Source of the DNA: Haloferax litoreum
Lineage (GTDB): Archaea; Halobacteriota; Halobacteria; Halobacteriales; Haloferacaceae
Assembly: GCF_009674605.1 (NCBI RefSeq)
Contig: NZ_WKJO01000001.1
Span: 1,798,001-1,862,000, forward strand
Direction: 5' to 3'
DNA: 64,000 nt
A program made the translations under genes and the position numbers. This document shows positions 1-9,285 of the stretch, piece after piece (positions within the stretch are counted from its first letter, which is position 1; the number at the start of each line of letters is the position of its first letter). The notes beneath the pieces were generated by a model. The model saw only the letters and a list, made by a program, of their open reading frames with translations. It was not told the DNA's origin and ran no database searches.

Positions 1-204
1 ATCGTCGTCCGCGAACTCCGACAGCGGACGCAAGACGACCCGTGCGATGAAGGCGAACACGAATGGTGTCGTGGGTCTGCCATCGGCGCCACCGTGTGTC
101 GTGTCTGCGGCTACGGTTCGCAGTCGATTACAGATTGGTTTGGTCAGGAGGTCCGCATCGATTACGGTCGTGATGCCACGGCTGACAGAGGTGTTCGACG
201 ATGA
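1..204 (+). CDS. C-terminal part of a zinc-motif protein (5' end outside window)
   Basis: Reading frame 1 is open from the first base to a TGA at 202-204, giving 67 residues of a protein whose start lies outside the window. It contains a CRVC motif with an earlier Cys (DPC) and His, so a small zinc ribbon is likely. The stop overlaps the ATG of the next gene as ATGA (201-204), the usual sign of translational coupling, so the two are probably one operon. I do not recognise the family. Confidence 0.55.
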   Translation: MVVRELRQRTQDDPCDEGEHEWCRGSAIGATVCRVCGYGSQSITDWFGQEVRIDYGRDATADRGVRR

Positions 205-2336
205 GCGACGACCGTTCCGGCGATATCGTCGCCGAATTCTCCGTCCTCGACGATGCCGACATCGTCACCTCAGAGGATGACGACACTGTCGCGTCTGCGG
301 TTGAGGGTGAGTACACGCCCGACCACGTCGACAGAGACGTCCAAGACGAACGAGAGAGCGTCGAGCTCGAGATGCACGAGTACGTCGCGACCTGCCGCTA
401 CTGCCAGACGACGTTCGAAACCGAAGAGGCCGCTCTCGAGCACGAGTGGAACTGCGACCTGGAGCCGACCGGTGAGTGCCGCTTCTGTGGTGGCACGCAC
501 ATCCGGAAGGACGTTCGCGAGGACCACTTCTACAGCTGTGTCGAAGCCGAGGAGCACGAGCGTCGTCAGAAACGCGGTGTTCGCGCTCGGACGATGCGCG
601 GGCAAGACTCGAAGACATCCGTTTCGGGCCTTCGGAAGTTCCTCCTTCCGCAGCCTCACGAGTTCTCGGCGTACCTGAAGTGGGACAATTCCCTATCGAC
701 GTACTTCGGTCTCGTCTCACTCTACAAGATGCACGATTTCGAGGAGTACGGGAACCTCCGAACCGGTATCGAGTTCGGTGGCGAGGACTGGAATGTCGAG
801 TTCGGCTACGCCGACAACCCCGGTCTTGCGACGCCAGACGATGAGACCGACCTCGGTCGCTGGGACTGGCGCCTCGACAATGTTCCCGAGTTTTTGATAC
901 GCGTTTACCCTGCCGCGTACCAGTCGTTCAAAGACGCGAAAGACGACAACCGGAAACGCGCGTACTTCCGTGTCCGGCCGCGCTGGCCCGGTATCGAATC
1001 AAAGAGCGGAAAGTCGATTCCGAACCCCCACGGCATTCTCGGCGTCGACGTTGAGACTCGTGGGAGTTACTTCGAGTTCGACCAGTACCCGAGCATTCTC
1101 TTCGAAGCGCTACGGGAGCTTCGCGAACGTCAGGACGAGTTTAATTGGAACTCGTTCACTGGGATCGACTTTCGGGCACTCCATCCCGAGAAGATCCACG
1201 AGTCGTCTAACATCACCGACGCGGAACTCTACGTGCGCGCGAAGAAGGGCGAGACCGGGAGAGTGTACGCTCTCGACGGGACGCTCCACCGCATCGCACT
1301 GATTCTCGGCGGTGAGCGGAGCGGCTACTCGAAGACTGTTCGCGACGACCGTGAGTGCGAAGGCTGGTATCACACGTCCACGGTCTGCGCCATGCGCGCC
1401 GCCGAGGTAGTGGGTGGACACGAACTCCCGAAGGAGTTCAAGCACTACCACGTGAAGAATCCCGACGCAGTTGCGGGAACGCCGCTGGAGAACCCGAAGA
1501 TTGGTGTCTCCTACCAGAACTCACTGTACGACGATACCTTCCGGTTCAAAGACGTCGACCGCCTCCACAAGGAACTCGACGAGGCGTTGTTGAACGTCCT
1601 CAACTGGTCGGACCTCCCCGTGACGCCCGACCACCAGAAGTTCGTCAAGGACGATTACTTCAAAGTCGAAGGCGAGGCCCGGATGGCCAAAGTCGTCGAC
1701 GACCCGCTTCCGCGTATCGCCCAGCAGCAGGACGACGAGATTCGGAAGTTCGCTGTCGCTGGCAACATGGTCGAGACGGATATCGACGTTGTCGACGAAC
1801 TCGTTACCGACGGTGGTGACCTTTCGCCAGCCGATATTGCCGAGCGTATCGGCAAAGACATCGACACCGTCTACAAGTCCCTCAAACGCCTCGGTGACCT
1901 CGTCATCCACGAATACGCTCACGTTGAACTCGCATCGAAGCACATCGCGAACGGAATCGTCGAACACATCGAGTCTGCACGGCGCACCGTCGAGGCCACT
2001 CTCGAAGAGGCTGCTGGTGACATCATCCGCGCCGACACCTACGGAACAAGTGACGACCCGTGGTCTCACTGGCTCCGAAACTGGGTCCGTAACCGCACCG
2101 ATGGAGACGACACTGAACGCCTTGAGATGGCCCCACAGAAGTCGCGGTCCGAGATTAAACGCCTCGTGCGCTCCGGTGTGAATGCCTGGTCCATGGTCAC
2201 CGGCCGCCACCAATCCGAGTTCGCGAACGAGTTCGAGGTCGTCGCCACCGACCTGGAGACCTCGAGGCGTCACCGCTTCGACCGTGTCTACCTCCTCCAG
2301 ATGTTCGGGAAGAACATCGTCAAGACCACCAGATAG
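201..2336 (+). CDS. 711-aa zinc-finger and helix-turn-helix protein, possible replication protein
   Basis: The protein has two C2H2/C2HC-like zinc motifs near the N-terminus (about residues 65-86 starting CRYC, and 93-113 starting CRFC). A long unrecognised middle follows, then a helix-turn-helix (about residues 538-570, around SPADIAERIGKDIDTVYKSL). There is no signal peptide or membrane segment, so it should act in the cytoplasm on nucleic acid. The ATG is fixed by the ATGA overlap with the gene before it. A non-coding region with a palindrome, stem-loops and clustered palindromic sites follows directly, which suggests a replication or partition role, but this is inference. I see no primase, polymerase or Rep catalytic motif. 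Confidence 0.75.
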   Translation: MSDDRSGDIVAEFSVLDDADIVTSEDDDTVASAVEGEYTPDHVDRDVQDERESVELEMHEYVATCRYCQTTFETEEAALEHEWNCDLEPTGECRFCGGTHIRKDVREDHFYSCVEAEEHERRQKRGVRARTMRGQDSKTSVSGLRKFLLPQPHEFSAYLKWDNSLSTYFGLVSLYKMHDFEEYGNLRTGIEFGGEDWNVEFGYADNPGLATPDDETDLGRWDWRLDNVPEFLIRVYPAAYQSFKDAKDDNRKRAYFRVRPRWPGIESKSGKSIPNPHGILGVDVETRGSYFEFDQYPSILFEALRELRERQDEFNWNSFTGIDFRALHPEKIHESSNITDAELYVRAKKGETGRVYALDGTLHRIALILGGERSGYSKTVRDDRECEGWYHTSTVCAMRAAEVVGGHELPKEFKHYHVKNPDAVAGTPLENPKIGVSYQNSLYDDTFRFKDVDRLHKELDEALLNVLNWSDLPVTPDHQKFVKDDYFKVEGEARMAKVVDDPLPRIAQQQDDEIRKFAVAGNMVETDIDVVDELVTDGGDLSPADIAERIGKDIDTVYKSLKRLGDLVIHEYAHVELASKHIANGIVEHIESARRTVEATLEEAAGDIIRADTYGTSDDPWSHWLRNWVRNRTDGDDTERLEMAPQKSRSEIKRLVRSGVNAWSMVTGRHQSEFANEFEVVATDLETSRRHRFDRVYLLQMFGKNIVKTTR

Positions 2337-2476
2337 AGCCCGACTGCTGAGTGGCAACACTACTGTTCTTCGATAGTACCGGAAATTCCTTCTTTGTTTT
2401 CAGGCCGTTGGCAACTGTATTTTTCTGGACGTCGTCTCGACCCGCCAGCGACCGCCACCGCCGTCACTCCGAATCC

Positions 2477-2604
2477 GGGGGTACCCCCCTGATTCTCCGT
2501 TAGATGTGTGGCTAAAGAGCCACACACCAAGATTACTTCCGCCACCTTCGGTGGCTCCAGATGAAACACATGAAGCGGGGGTCGCCGCGCCTACTCGGCG
2601 CGGC
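2477..2604. repeat. Large palindrome plus three stem-loops, possible origin
   Basis: Four perfect inverted repeats stand in a row in non-coding DNA. GGGGGTACCCCC lies at 2477-2488. A 9-bp stem (TGTGTGGCT / AGCCACACA, loop AAAG) is at 2505-2526. A 6-bp stem (GCCACC / GGTGGC, loop TTC) is at 2541-2555. An 8-bp stem (GCCGCGCC / GGCGCGGC, loop TACTC) is at 2584-2604. The first could also end the upstream transcript. A row of hairpins next to iteron-like sites is typical of plasmid or virus origins, but function is not proven. Confidence 0.6.
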
Positions 2605-2628
2605 TTGTAGTAGCTGATGTCTACTTAC

Positions 2629-2754
2629 TCTAGACCTTTTTCCTAGGTTATCAGTAGTAAGGAATAGGACTTATTCTAGAAGAACTAGTCTAGAACCTAG
2701 GTAAGCGGTAGTAAGACTAGTCCATCACAACGTTAATAGGCTAGGTCACCTAGG
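2629..2754. repeat. Cluster of nine CTAG sites in iteron-like repeats
   Basis: Nine CTAG tetramers fall in 126 bp, at 2630, 2643, 2676, 2685, 2690, 2697, 2717, 2741 and 2750. Eight are centres of perfect 6-bp palindromes (TCTAGA, CCTAGG or ACTAGT). Two longer copies begin CCTAGG at 2642 and 2696 and continue to a shared GTAGTAAG. The stretch is AT-rich against its surroundings. CTAG is generally rare in haloarchaeal DNA, so this density points to binding sites for a protein. Together with the hairpins before it, an origin or a major operator is the best guess. Confidence 0.6.
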
Positions 2755-2793
2755 AGTAAGACAGGTTACAGTGGACTACCACTGGGGATTACA

Positions 2794-2898
2794 ATGAACT
2801 TCCAAAATCGCCTCCGTTCGTTAGAAGAACGGTATGAGGTCTCGAAGAGCCAGCACGCGCATGAACTTGGCCGAACGGTTGCTTACCTTCGAGACTAA
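2794..2898 (+). CDS. Possible 34-aa peptide
   Basis: An ATG-started frame of 34 codons begins MNFQNRLRSLEERYE and ends in TAA. It is charged and could form one amphipathic helix. It lies just after the CTAG cluster, which could supply its promoter or operator. No family is recognised and the length alone is weak support; it may be a chance frame. Confidence 0.3.
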   Translation: MNFQNRLRSLEERYEVSKSQHAHELGRTVAYLRD

Positions 2899-2915
2899 AC
2901 CTCCGCGATACCGGC

Positions 2916-3764
2916 TTATGCTGACTCGCTGAGGTAAGTTGCAAAGTCTGATTTAGTGGGACCCGAGATTCTGATTAGCTCTGTATGCCCACCCCGTTCG
3001 ACAGAGTCGATCATGAACTCAGTACAGAGATCCGCGTGCTTTTGTGCGTACTGAGTTAGTGCTTTAGACCGGGGGAGGGTAAGATCGTAATCCGCTAATT
3101 TGATCGAAATATCCCCTTTTCGCTCAACTACTTCACATCCCCAGTCTTGAAGGAAAGAGAATGCGGTGGTATTCCGCCTTACAGTGAGTATCCGCTTTGA
3201 TTCAGCAATATAGTCGTCCACCCAACGCTGCCAGTCGTAGTCTTGGGTGGCGAGCTTGGGGAGGGAAAATCCAGATTGAGCACTCTCGAGATACCATTCG
3301 GCGAGGCTGATAGAAGTTCGATGATTTGCGTTTGGGAGCGCGTGCTTCAATATTAGTGTAGACATCAGCTGGCCTGCTACGTCTACGGCGGCGCCTGTCC
3401 AGTCGATTTGTGAGAGTGCGTCGGGAATATTCTCGACTTCGATATTCTTGTATATACCCAGCTTTTCACCCTCCTCAAGTTCTTTTTCCTCAATTACTCC
3501 TTCGAATATCTGGAGGTATCTGAGTGTAATGATACGGTCGTCTGAGTCAAAGGAATCGAGGGCTTGGTCAAATTTATCGTCGATATCGTCAACCGTTCCA
3601 CTGGCTCCATTGTTTGTATAAAGTACGTAGAACGGTGTTCCGAAATCAAATCTCTCAATCTTTGCATCACTGTCTGAGGAATGGATGCTATCCCGATCCT
3701 CGGTGACGTAGGCAAGCGAATACTGGTTATCATCCGGGTGATGGTAATAGACGGTGTTAGACAT
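2916..3764 (-). CDS. Fic/Doc-like protein
   Basis: A 282-aa soluble protein. Around residues 140-152 it has HALPNANHRTS, which resembles the Fic/Doc active-site loop (H-x-F-x-x-[GA]-N-[GK]-R): the His, the Asn and the Arg are kept and the Phe is Leu. Fic/Doc proteins transfer AMP or phosphate to target proteins and often act as toxins. No antitoxin-sized partner is next to it. The gene has clearly lower GC than its neighbours, a sign of recent transfer. ATG at 3764 opens the frame. The family call rests on this one motif. Confidence 0.5.
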   Translation of the reverse strand: MSNTVYYHHPDDNQYSLAYVTEDRDSIHSSDSDAKIERFDFGTPFYVLYTNNGASGTVDDIDDKFDQALDSFDSDDRIITLRYLQIFEGVIEEKELEEGEKLGIYKNIEVENIPDALSQIDWTGAAVDVAGQLMSTLILKHALPNANHRTSISLAEWYLESAQSGFSLPKLATQDYDWQRWVDDYIAESKRILTVRRNTTAFSFLQDWGCEVVERKGDISIKLADYDLTLPRSKALTQYAQKHADLCTEFMIDSVERGGHTELIRISGPTKSDFATYLSESA

Positions 3765-3939
3765 GTTTGGAGAGGGAAAGTTGATTTAGCAGCTATTGTG
3801 AATAAGACAGTTCACGGGGACTTCAAATACACCCCTCGAATCAAGCGTACCACAAATTTAACGAGAACGAAGGTTCCCGTACAGACTGTGCGTATCTTCG
3901 CTTCATTAAGTGATGGACCACCCTGTGCGAGTGTACGAG

Positions 3940-4590
3940 ATGATTGCCTGCTACACTCGGGTCTCGACGGAGGACCAGAACCTCGACCGACAGATAGACG
4001 CGACGCAGAAGTACGCCCACGAGACGTTCGGTGTCGGACTCGACGAACTCGAAGTCTACCGGGACAAGTCGACGGGGACCGACACGAACCGGTCGGCGTA
4101 CAAACGGATGATGTCCGATGTCGAAGCTGGCGCCGTCGACGCTGTCGTCGTCAACAGTATCTCGAGAATTGCACGGTCGATTCGCGACCTCGACCGGACG
4201 GCAGAGCGAATTGGTGAGTGTGGCGCCGAGTTACACATCATCTCTGAAGGGTTCACACTTCGACCGGATGACGACGACCCGTACCAACGAGCGATGTTCC
4301 AACTGCTCGGAGTTTTCTCCGAGTTAGAAGCACGGATGGCGCAGCAGCGAACGAAGGAGGGTATTTCTGTTCGGCAACAGAACGAAGAGTACCATCACGG
4401 ACCAGCACCGTTTGGGTTCGAGAAAGACGACGGATTGCTCGTCGAGGGCGAAAACTACGACCAAGTCTGTGCAGTGTTGGAGTTGGTCTCGAAAGGGAAT
4501 CTCTCGAAACGGAAAGCAGCGAAGGAACTGCAGACGTCACGGGCTACGGTGGACCGGTGTCTTGATCGAGGGACACTCTATGGCCTCTAG
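3940..4590 (+). CDS. Serine recombinase (resolvase/invertase)
   Basis: The N-terminus MIACYTRVSTEDQNLDRQ is the classic catalytic start of serine recombinases, with Ser9 as nucleophile and Arg7 beside it. SISRIARSIRDL and LGVFSELEARM are the conserved core and long-helix motifs, and the C-terminus has a helix-turn-helix (SKRKAAKELQTSRATVDRCL). At 216 aa it matches a small resolvase rather than a large integrase. In-frame starts also exist at 3910 (GTG) and 3913 (ATG); I prefer 3940 because family members begin a few residues before YxRVS. It probably resolves or inverts the neighbouring mobile DNA. Confidence 0.85.
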   Translation: MIACYTRVSTEDQNLDRQIDATQKYAHETFGVGLDELEVYRDKSTGTDTNRSAYKRMMSDVEAGAVDAVVVNSISRIARSIRDLDRTAERIGECGAELHIISEGFTLRPDDDDPYQRAMFQLLGVFSELEARMAQQRTKEGISVRQQNEEYHHGPAPFGFEKDDGLLVEGENYDQVCAVLELVSKGNLSKRKAAKELQTSRATVDRCLDRGTLYGL

Positions 4591-4974
4591 CGGTAGACGT
4601 TGTTCTGAGTTTGGTAGCCAATATGATTGATAATTATCCCGACTTGGGAGTCCCATATCCAATATCGGTGTGAATTTTCTGATTGCGGAAAAATCGCGAT
4701 AATTGGCGAGTTCCAGAGTCACAATGGGGCGTTTTTTGGGGAAAGAACCCGACGTTTGTTATTCTGAACCCAAACTGATTAGGCATAACTTTGAAGTATA
4801 CTAGTTTATATAGAATTATTTTTTATTATTGTTAATGAATTTCGGCGGAGGTCAAAATAACCGCTGGAGGTCGTCGAAAGGTGACACCCAGCGATGGTCA
4901 AGAGAGCGGTCCAACAGTGCATTGACCAGCAGTGGTGGAGCCTACGTTTCGGCTGATACTACAACGAGGGATAA
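4591..4974. other. Intergenic, AT-rich promoter region of the surface protein
   Basis: There is no convincing gene here. An AT-rich patch at about 4795-4840, including TTTATATAG, is the likely promoter of the surface-protein gene that follows, leaving a leader of roughly 150 nt. A 20-codon frame at 4894-4956 is too short and featureless to call. The low GC agrees with the neighbouring genes being acquired. Confidence 0.5.
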
Positions 4975-7900
4975 ATGAGAGGCGCGAATCAACAACGGTC
5001 TGAGCGGGTCAGGGCTGTGGTTTTGGCAGCGGTGGTCGTGTTGTCGCTGGTCGCCTGGATGCCGCTGGCCGCGTCTGCGGTGAGCGACGGATCGGACATC
5101 TCGTATTCGAACCTGTCGGTGACGCCGAGCGCCATCTACGAAGGAAGTGCCGTCACAGTGAACGTCACCGTCGAAAATACAGGCGGGGCTTCACAACCAT
5201 ACAACACGACGCTCACAGTCGACGGCGAAGTTGTCGATTACCAGACAGGAACCCTCGGTGCGGGAGCAAGCAAAGACCTCACCTTCACCAAGACGCTCTG
5301 GGGCGCTGGGACCAAGGACGTCGCCGCCGGTGGCCTCGCGGCTCAGACGGTCACTGTCAGCGAGGCGAACGCGAAGTTCCACGGCGGACCAGGCAACCTG
5401 GGTTACTACCCGAACCAGACGGGGCCGCTCAGTGACCCCGTCGAAGCCTGGAACATCTCGGACGGAACCCCAATGGTGATGCAACCGACGATCGTCGGTG
5501 ACACGCTCTACATGGCGTTCCACGATGGGGGCAAACTCTACGCCCTCGACCCGAAGACGGGCGCGGAAAAGTGGAACGCCACGCCTGGCGGCAGCTCGGG
5601 GTCGACGTGGACGACGCCCGCCCACGCGAACAACGTGCTCTACCTCGGGTCGAACGACTACAAACTCCACGCGATTAACGCGACCGACGGGTCAGAACTC
5701 TGGAACTACTCGACACAGACCAACGTGCGTTCCGCCCCGGCCGTGGTCGACGACGTTGTCTACTTCGGCAGCAACGATGGGAACCTGACGGCACTGAACG
5801 CGACGACGGGTGAAGAGCTGTGGTACTACACGATGTATCAGCCGGTGTTGGTCGAATCGAACCCTGCAGTCGTCGACGGTGTGGTCTACATCTCTGCGGA
5901 CGACAAGAACGTCACGGCGCTGAACGCGACCGACGGTAGTCTGATCTGGAACTACACGATGATTGATGAAAGTCAGTCTGGTCCGACAGTCGCCAATAAT
6001 ACGGTGTTTGTCGGTAGCGACACCACTCCGAGTGGGTCCGACGGACAGGTCTACGCCATCGACGCCACCGACGGGACGAAGCGCTGGAACTACACTATGG
6101 CTGGCGACGTCGATTCCAGCCCGGTGTACGCCGACGGTGTCCTCTACGCTGGCAGCCGCGGCGGCGACCTCGTGGCACTCGATGCCACCGACGGCAGCAA
6201 AATCTGGAACGTCACTGGCAACGGTTTCCGAGGTGCGCCAGTTGTGGCGGGCGACGTCCTCTATATTTCCGATTATGGTTCGAACACGATCCACGCGTTC
6301 AACGCGACCGACGGGACAGAGCTCTGGTCGTACAGTTCGCCAGTAAGTACCCTTTACCCGACACCACTGGCCTGGAACGGCTATCTCTACTACGGTTCGG
6401 GCAGTATGTTCCACGCGCTGAAAGAACCGGCACCGATCATCTCTGACGTGAATGCGACCAGCCCCTCGGGGCAGAGCGTCTCTGTGTCGTTCACCTCCTC
6501 GCAGAGCCTGACGAACGTCTCCGTCTCGCTGAACGCGTCCGGAGCGACTGTGGCGACGTTCACCGAAGGCGACTTCGACGAGTCCGGGAGCGGACCGTAC
6601 ACGTACACGCTAACGACGCCGTACGATACCGGCTCGGATGGCAGTTACAACGTCTCGGTCGACACCGCCGAGAACGACAAGAGCCAGGACGGCGCGACCG
6701 GTGAGTCCGACGAGGTCATCGTCGACTCCATCACACCAGTCGCAAACGCCGGTAAGGACAAGACGGTCGACGAAGACACCCCGACCGACTTCAACGGCAC
6801 CGCAACCGACGCCGTCGGCGTCACTGGATACTGGTGGAACTTCAGTGATGGCACCACGGTCGCGGGCCAGAACGTCACACACGCGTTCGCCGACCCCGGC
6901 ACCTACACCGTAACGCTGAACGCCTCGGATGCGGCGGGCAACAACGGAACGGATACCCTGTCTGTCACGGTCAACGACACGACCGCACCGACGGCCGAGG
7001 CAGGCGCAGACCAGACGGTTTCCGAAGACACATCCGTCAATTTCGACGGCAGTAGCTCCACGGACAACGGCGCAGTCGCAACCTACGAGTGGAACTTCAG
7101 CGACGGTTCGGTTAACGCGACGGGCACGACGCCGACGCACACCTTCGCTGACCCCGGTACCTACACCGTCACCCTCAACGTCACGGACACAGCGGGTAAC
7201 TCCGCGTCCGACACTCAGACTGTGACTGTAACAGATGGAACTGCACCGACGGCCGAGGCAGGCGTAGACCAGACGGCAGACGAGGACACCTCAGTCAATT
7301 TCGACGCCAGTGGCTCGACAGACGCCGGGACGATTGATTCATACGAGTGGAACTTCAGCGACGGCTCGGTTAACGCGACGGGCGCGACGCCGACGCACAC
7401 CTTCGCTGACCCCGGAACCTACACTGTCACCCTCAACGTCACGGACGCGGAAGGCAACTCTGGATTCGACACCGTGACCGTCACGGTGAACGACACCACC
7501 GAACCCACCGCCGACGCTGGCAGCGACCAGACGGTGGACGAGGACACAGTGGTGAACTTCGATGGCTCCGGTTCGACCGACAACGGTGTGCTGTCCTATG
7601 AGTGGGACTTTGACGATGGCTCGGCGAACGCCACGGGCGCAGCGCCGACCCATACCTTCGCTGACCCCGGCACGTACAACGTGACTATAACCGTGACTGA
7701 TGGCGGCGGAAACACTGACTCGGACGTGTTGGTCGCCACTGTCAACGACACGACCGCTCCCACTGCCGACACTGGTGGGAACCTATCAGTCACCAAAGGG
7801 AAGTCGGTCACATTCAACGCCTCCCAGTCGACGGACAACGTGGGTATCAGCTCCTACGAATGGGACTTCGGCGACGGGACGAATTCCACGAACGCGACTG

Positions 7901-9108
7901 AGACCCACAAATACGGTTCCACGGGCACGTACACAGTTACCCTGAACGTGACTGACGCTTCCGGATACAGTGACTCAGACACCGCTATCGTGACCGTCAA
8001 GAAGAAGCCCAGGTCGTCTTCGTCTTCGTCCTCGTCTTCGTCCTCGTCTTCGTCATCATCCAGTTCCGATGACGAATTGGAAGAGACTGTGGATACGGAT
8101 GAGGGAGATGAGACAGTGGTCGTCGTCGACACGGACGACGAGAACGAGACAGATACCGAGACGAAGCCCGGGACAAAGACGTCGAACGTGTCGGTGAAGA
8201 ACGTTGACCCCGACAAGCCGGTCGTTATCGGATTCGACGCACCGGTGAACGAGACCAGTTCGGATGACGGAACCAAGGACGGTGGCGACGGCGAGCCAGC
8301 AAAGCCGGTCGAAAACATCTCGGTCTCACAGATGACGGTGAACGTCGACACCGGCGAGGACTTCACGCTGAACGTCACGACGTACGATGCCGCAGAGGAC
8401 GAAGAAACCGGCGAACGTTTCCAACGAGAGACGGGAGCGACCTCGGCAGGCTACGTCGTCGTCGACCACTCGGTCAGCGACGAACATATCGAAAACGTGA
8501 CGTTCAATTTCAAGGTGCGCAAGGTCTACTTCCAGACCACGGAACTCGACCCAGATGCAGTCGCTCTCTATCGCGACGAGGAAACGCGGTGGCGCAAACT
8601 CGACGCCGCAGTCGTCGACGAATCAGAGACACACTACGTCTTCCAAGCAACTTCTCCGGGTCTGTCAGTGTTCACCATCGGGTCGACCGTCCCAAGGTTC
8701 GATGTTACGAGCGCTGAACTCTCAGAATCGGGCGTGAACGTTGGTGAGGAGGTTCAAGTGACAGTCAGTGTGTCGAATATCGGTGGCGCGGACGGTACCT
8801 ACGCTGTCGACCTACTGGCCAATGGCGAACAACTCACCAGTGACTCGTTCGAGGTGGGGGCGTTTGACGACGGAACGACGACGCTCACCTACGCCTTCGA
8901 CGAGGCAGGAACCTACGAACTGACTGTCGGCGATACCGTTGTCGGGAGCGTCAACGTCGAAGACCAGGAGACACCGACCGAGGAGGCTGCGGAGACGCCA
9001 GCTCCCGAACCGGATACTGGGAGTGACTCACTGCTGGTCGGCATAGTGGCCCTTCTATTAGCAGTCGGACTGGGCGTCGTCTTCTGGCGACGAAATCAAG
9101 GTGAATAA
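4975..9108 (+). CDS. Giant secreted PQQ-propeller/PKD-repeat surface protein with C-terminal anchor
   Basis: A 1377-aa exported protein. Residues 1-37 are a Sec signal peptide (VVLAAVVVLSLVAWMPLAASA). Then come a CARDB-like beta domain (about 40-115), a PQQ/WD-like beta-propeller (about 150-480; repeated ALNATDGSxxWNYT and VVDGVVYxxS units), a beta domain, five PKD-type domains (about 585-1005; repeated THTFADPGTYTVTLNVTD), a run of about 18 Ser (1014-1031) with an acidic linker, a PGF-pre-PGF-like domain (about 1060-1240), a second CARDB-like domain and a C-terminal membrane helix with RRNQ. This is typical of haloarchaeal adhesins or S-layer-associated proteins. The many N-x-T/S sites fit N-glycosylation. 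The ligand is unknown. Confidence 0.85.
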   Translation: MRGANQQRSERVRAVVLAAVVVLSLVAWMPLAASAVSDGSDISYSNLSVTPSAIYEGSAVTVNVTVENTGGASQPYNTTLTVDGEVVDYQTGTLGAGASKDLTFTKTLWGAGTKDVAAGGLAAQTVTVSEANAKFHGGPGNLGYYPNQTGPLSDPVEAWNISDGTPMVMQPTIVGDTLYMAFHDGGKLYALDPKTGAEKWNATPGGSSGSTWTTPAHANNVLYLGSNDYKLHAINATDGSELWNYSTQTNVRSAPAVVDDVVYFGSNDGNLTALNATTGEELWYYTMYQPVLVESNPAVVDGVVYISADDKNVTALNATDGSLIWNYTMIDESQSGPTVANNTVFVGSDTTPSGSDGQVYAIDATDGTKRWNYTMAGDVDSSPVYADGVLYAGSRGGDLVALDATDGSKIWNVTGNGFRGAPVVAGDVLYISDYGSNTIHAFNATDGTELWSYSSPVSTLYPTPLAWNGYLYYGSGSMFHALKEPAPIISDVNATSPSGQSVSVSFTSSQSLTNVSVSLNASGATVATFTEGDFDESGSGPYTYTLTTPYDTGSDGSYNVSVDTAENDKSQDGATGESDEVIVDSITPVANAGKDKTVDEDTPTDFNGTATDAVGVTGYWWNFSDGTTVAGQNVTHAFADPGTYTVTLNASDAAGNNGTDTLSVTVNDTTAPTAEAGADQTVSEDTSVNFDGSSSTDNGAVATYEWNFSDGSVNATGTTPTHTFADPGTYTVTLNVTDTAGNSASDTQTVTVTDGTAPTAEAGVDQTADEDTSVNFDASGSTDAGTIDSYEWNFSDGSVNATGATPTHTFADPGTYTVTLNVTDAEGNSGFDTVTVTVNDTTEPTADAGSDQTVDEDTVVNFDGSGSTDNGVLSYEWDFDDGSANATGAAPTHTFADPGTYNVTITVTDGGGNTDSDVLVATVNDTTAPTADTGGNLSVTKGKSVTFNASQSTDNVGISSYEWDFGDGTNSTNATETHKYGSTGTYTVTLNVTDASGYSDSDTAIVTVKKKPRSSSSSSSSSSSSSSSSSSDDELEETVDTDEGDETVVVVDTDDENETDTETKPGTKTSNVSVKNVDPDKPVVIGFDAPVNETSSDDGTKDGGDGEPAKPVENISVSQMTVNVDTGEDFTLNVTTYDAAEDEETGERFQRETGATSAGYVVVDHSVSDEHIENVTFNFKVRKVYFQTTELDPDAVALYRDEETRWRKLDAAVVDESETHYVFQATSPGLSVFTIGSTVPRFDVTSAELSESGVNVGEEVQVTVSVSNIGGADGTYAVDLLANGEQLTSDSFEVGAFDDGTTTLTYAFDEAGTYELTVGDTVVGSVNVEDQETPTEEAAETPAPEPDTGSDSLLVGIVALLLAVGLGVVFWRRNQGE

Positions 9109-9285
9109 CGCTCGATATTCGGGACAAGCGTAGAAGGCGTTTCAGGCAGTGGTCTGATTTGACCGCCTAACGTTCTGGCTCCAACTGCGCTGTCTGATTG
9201 AACAGGTTGAGGAACAGCCCAAGAATCATAGCTGCGGCAAGGGACCGAAAATAGACGCTCCTCGAAACCAACCAAATCTCGGTAC

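Noticed and set aside
1521..2360. 279-codon minus-strand frame opposite the 711-aa protein
   Set aside because: Shadow of the plus-strand gene, which has zinc motifs and an ATGA-coupled start.
4894..4956. 20-codon frame before the surface-protein gene
   Set aside because: Too short, no coupling to the next gene and no recognisable sequence.
9109..9285. Possible gene between the surface protein and mcm
   Set aside because: The frames here are short, and both neighbours converge; it is an ordinary 177-bp gap.
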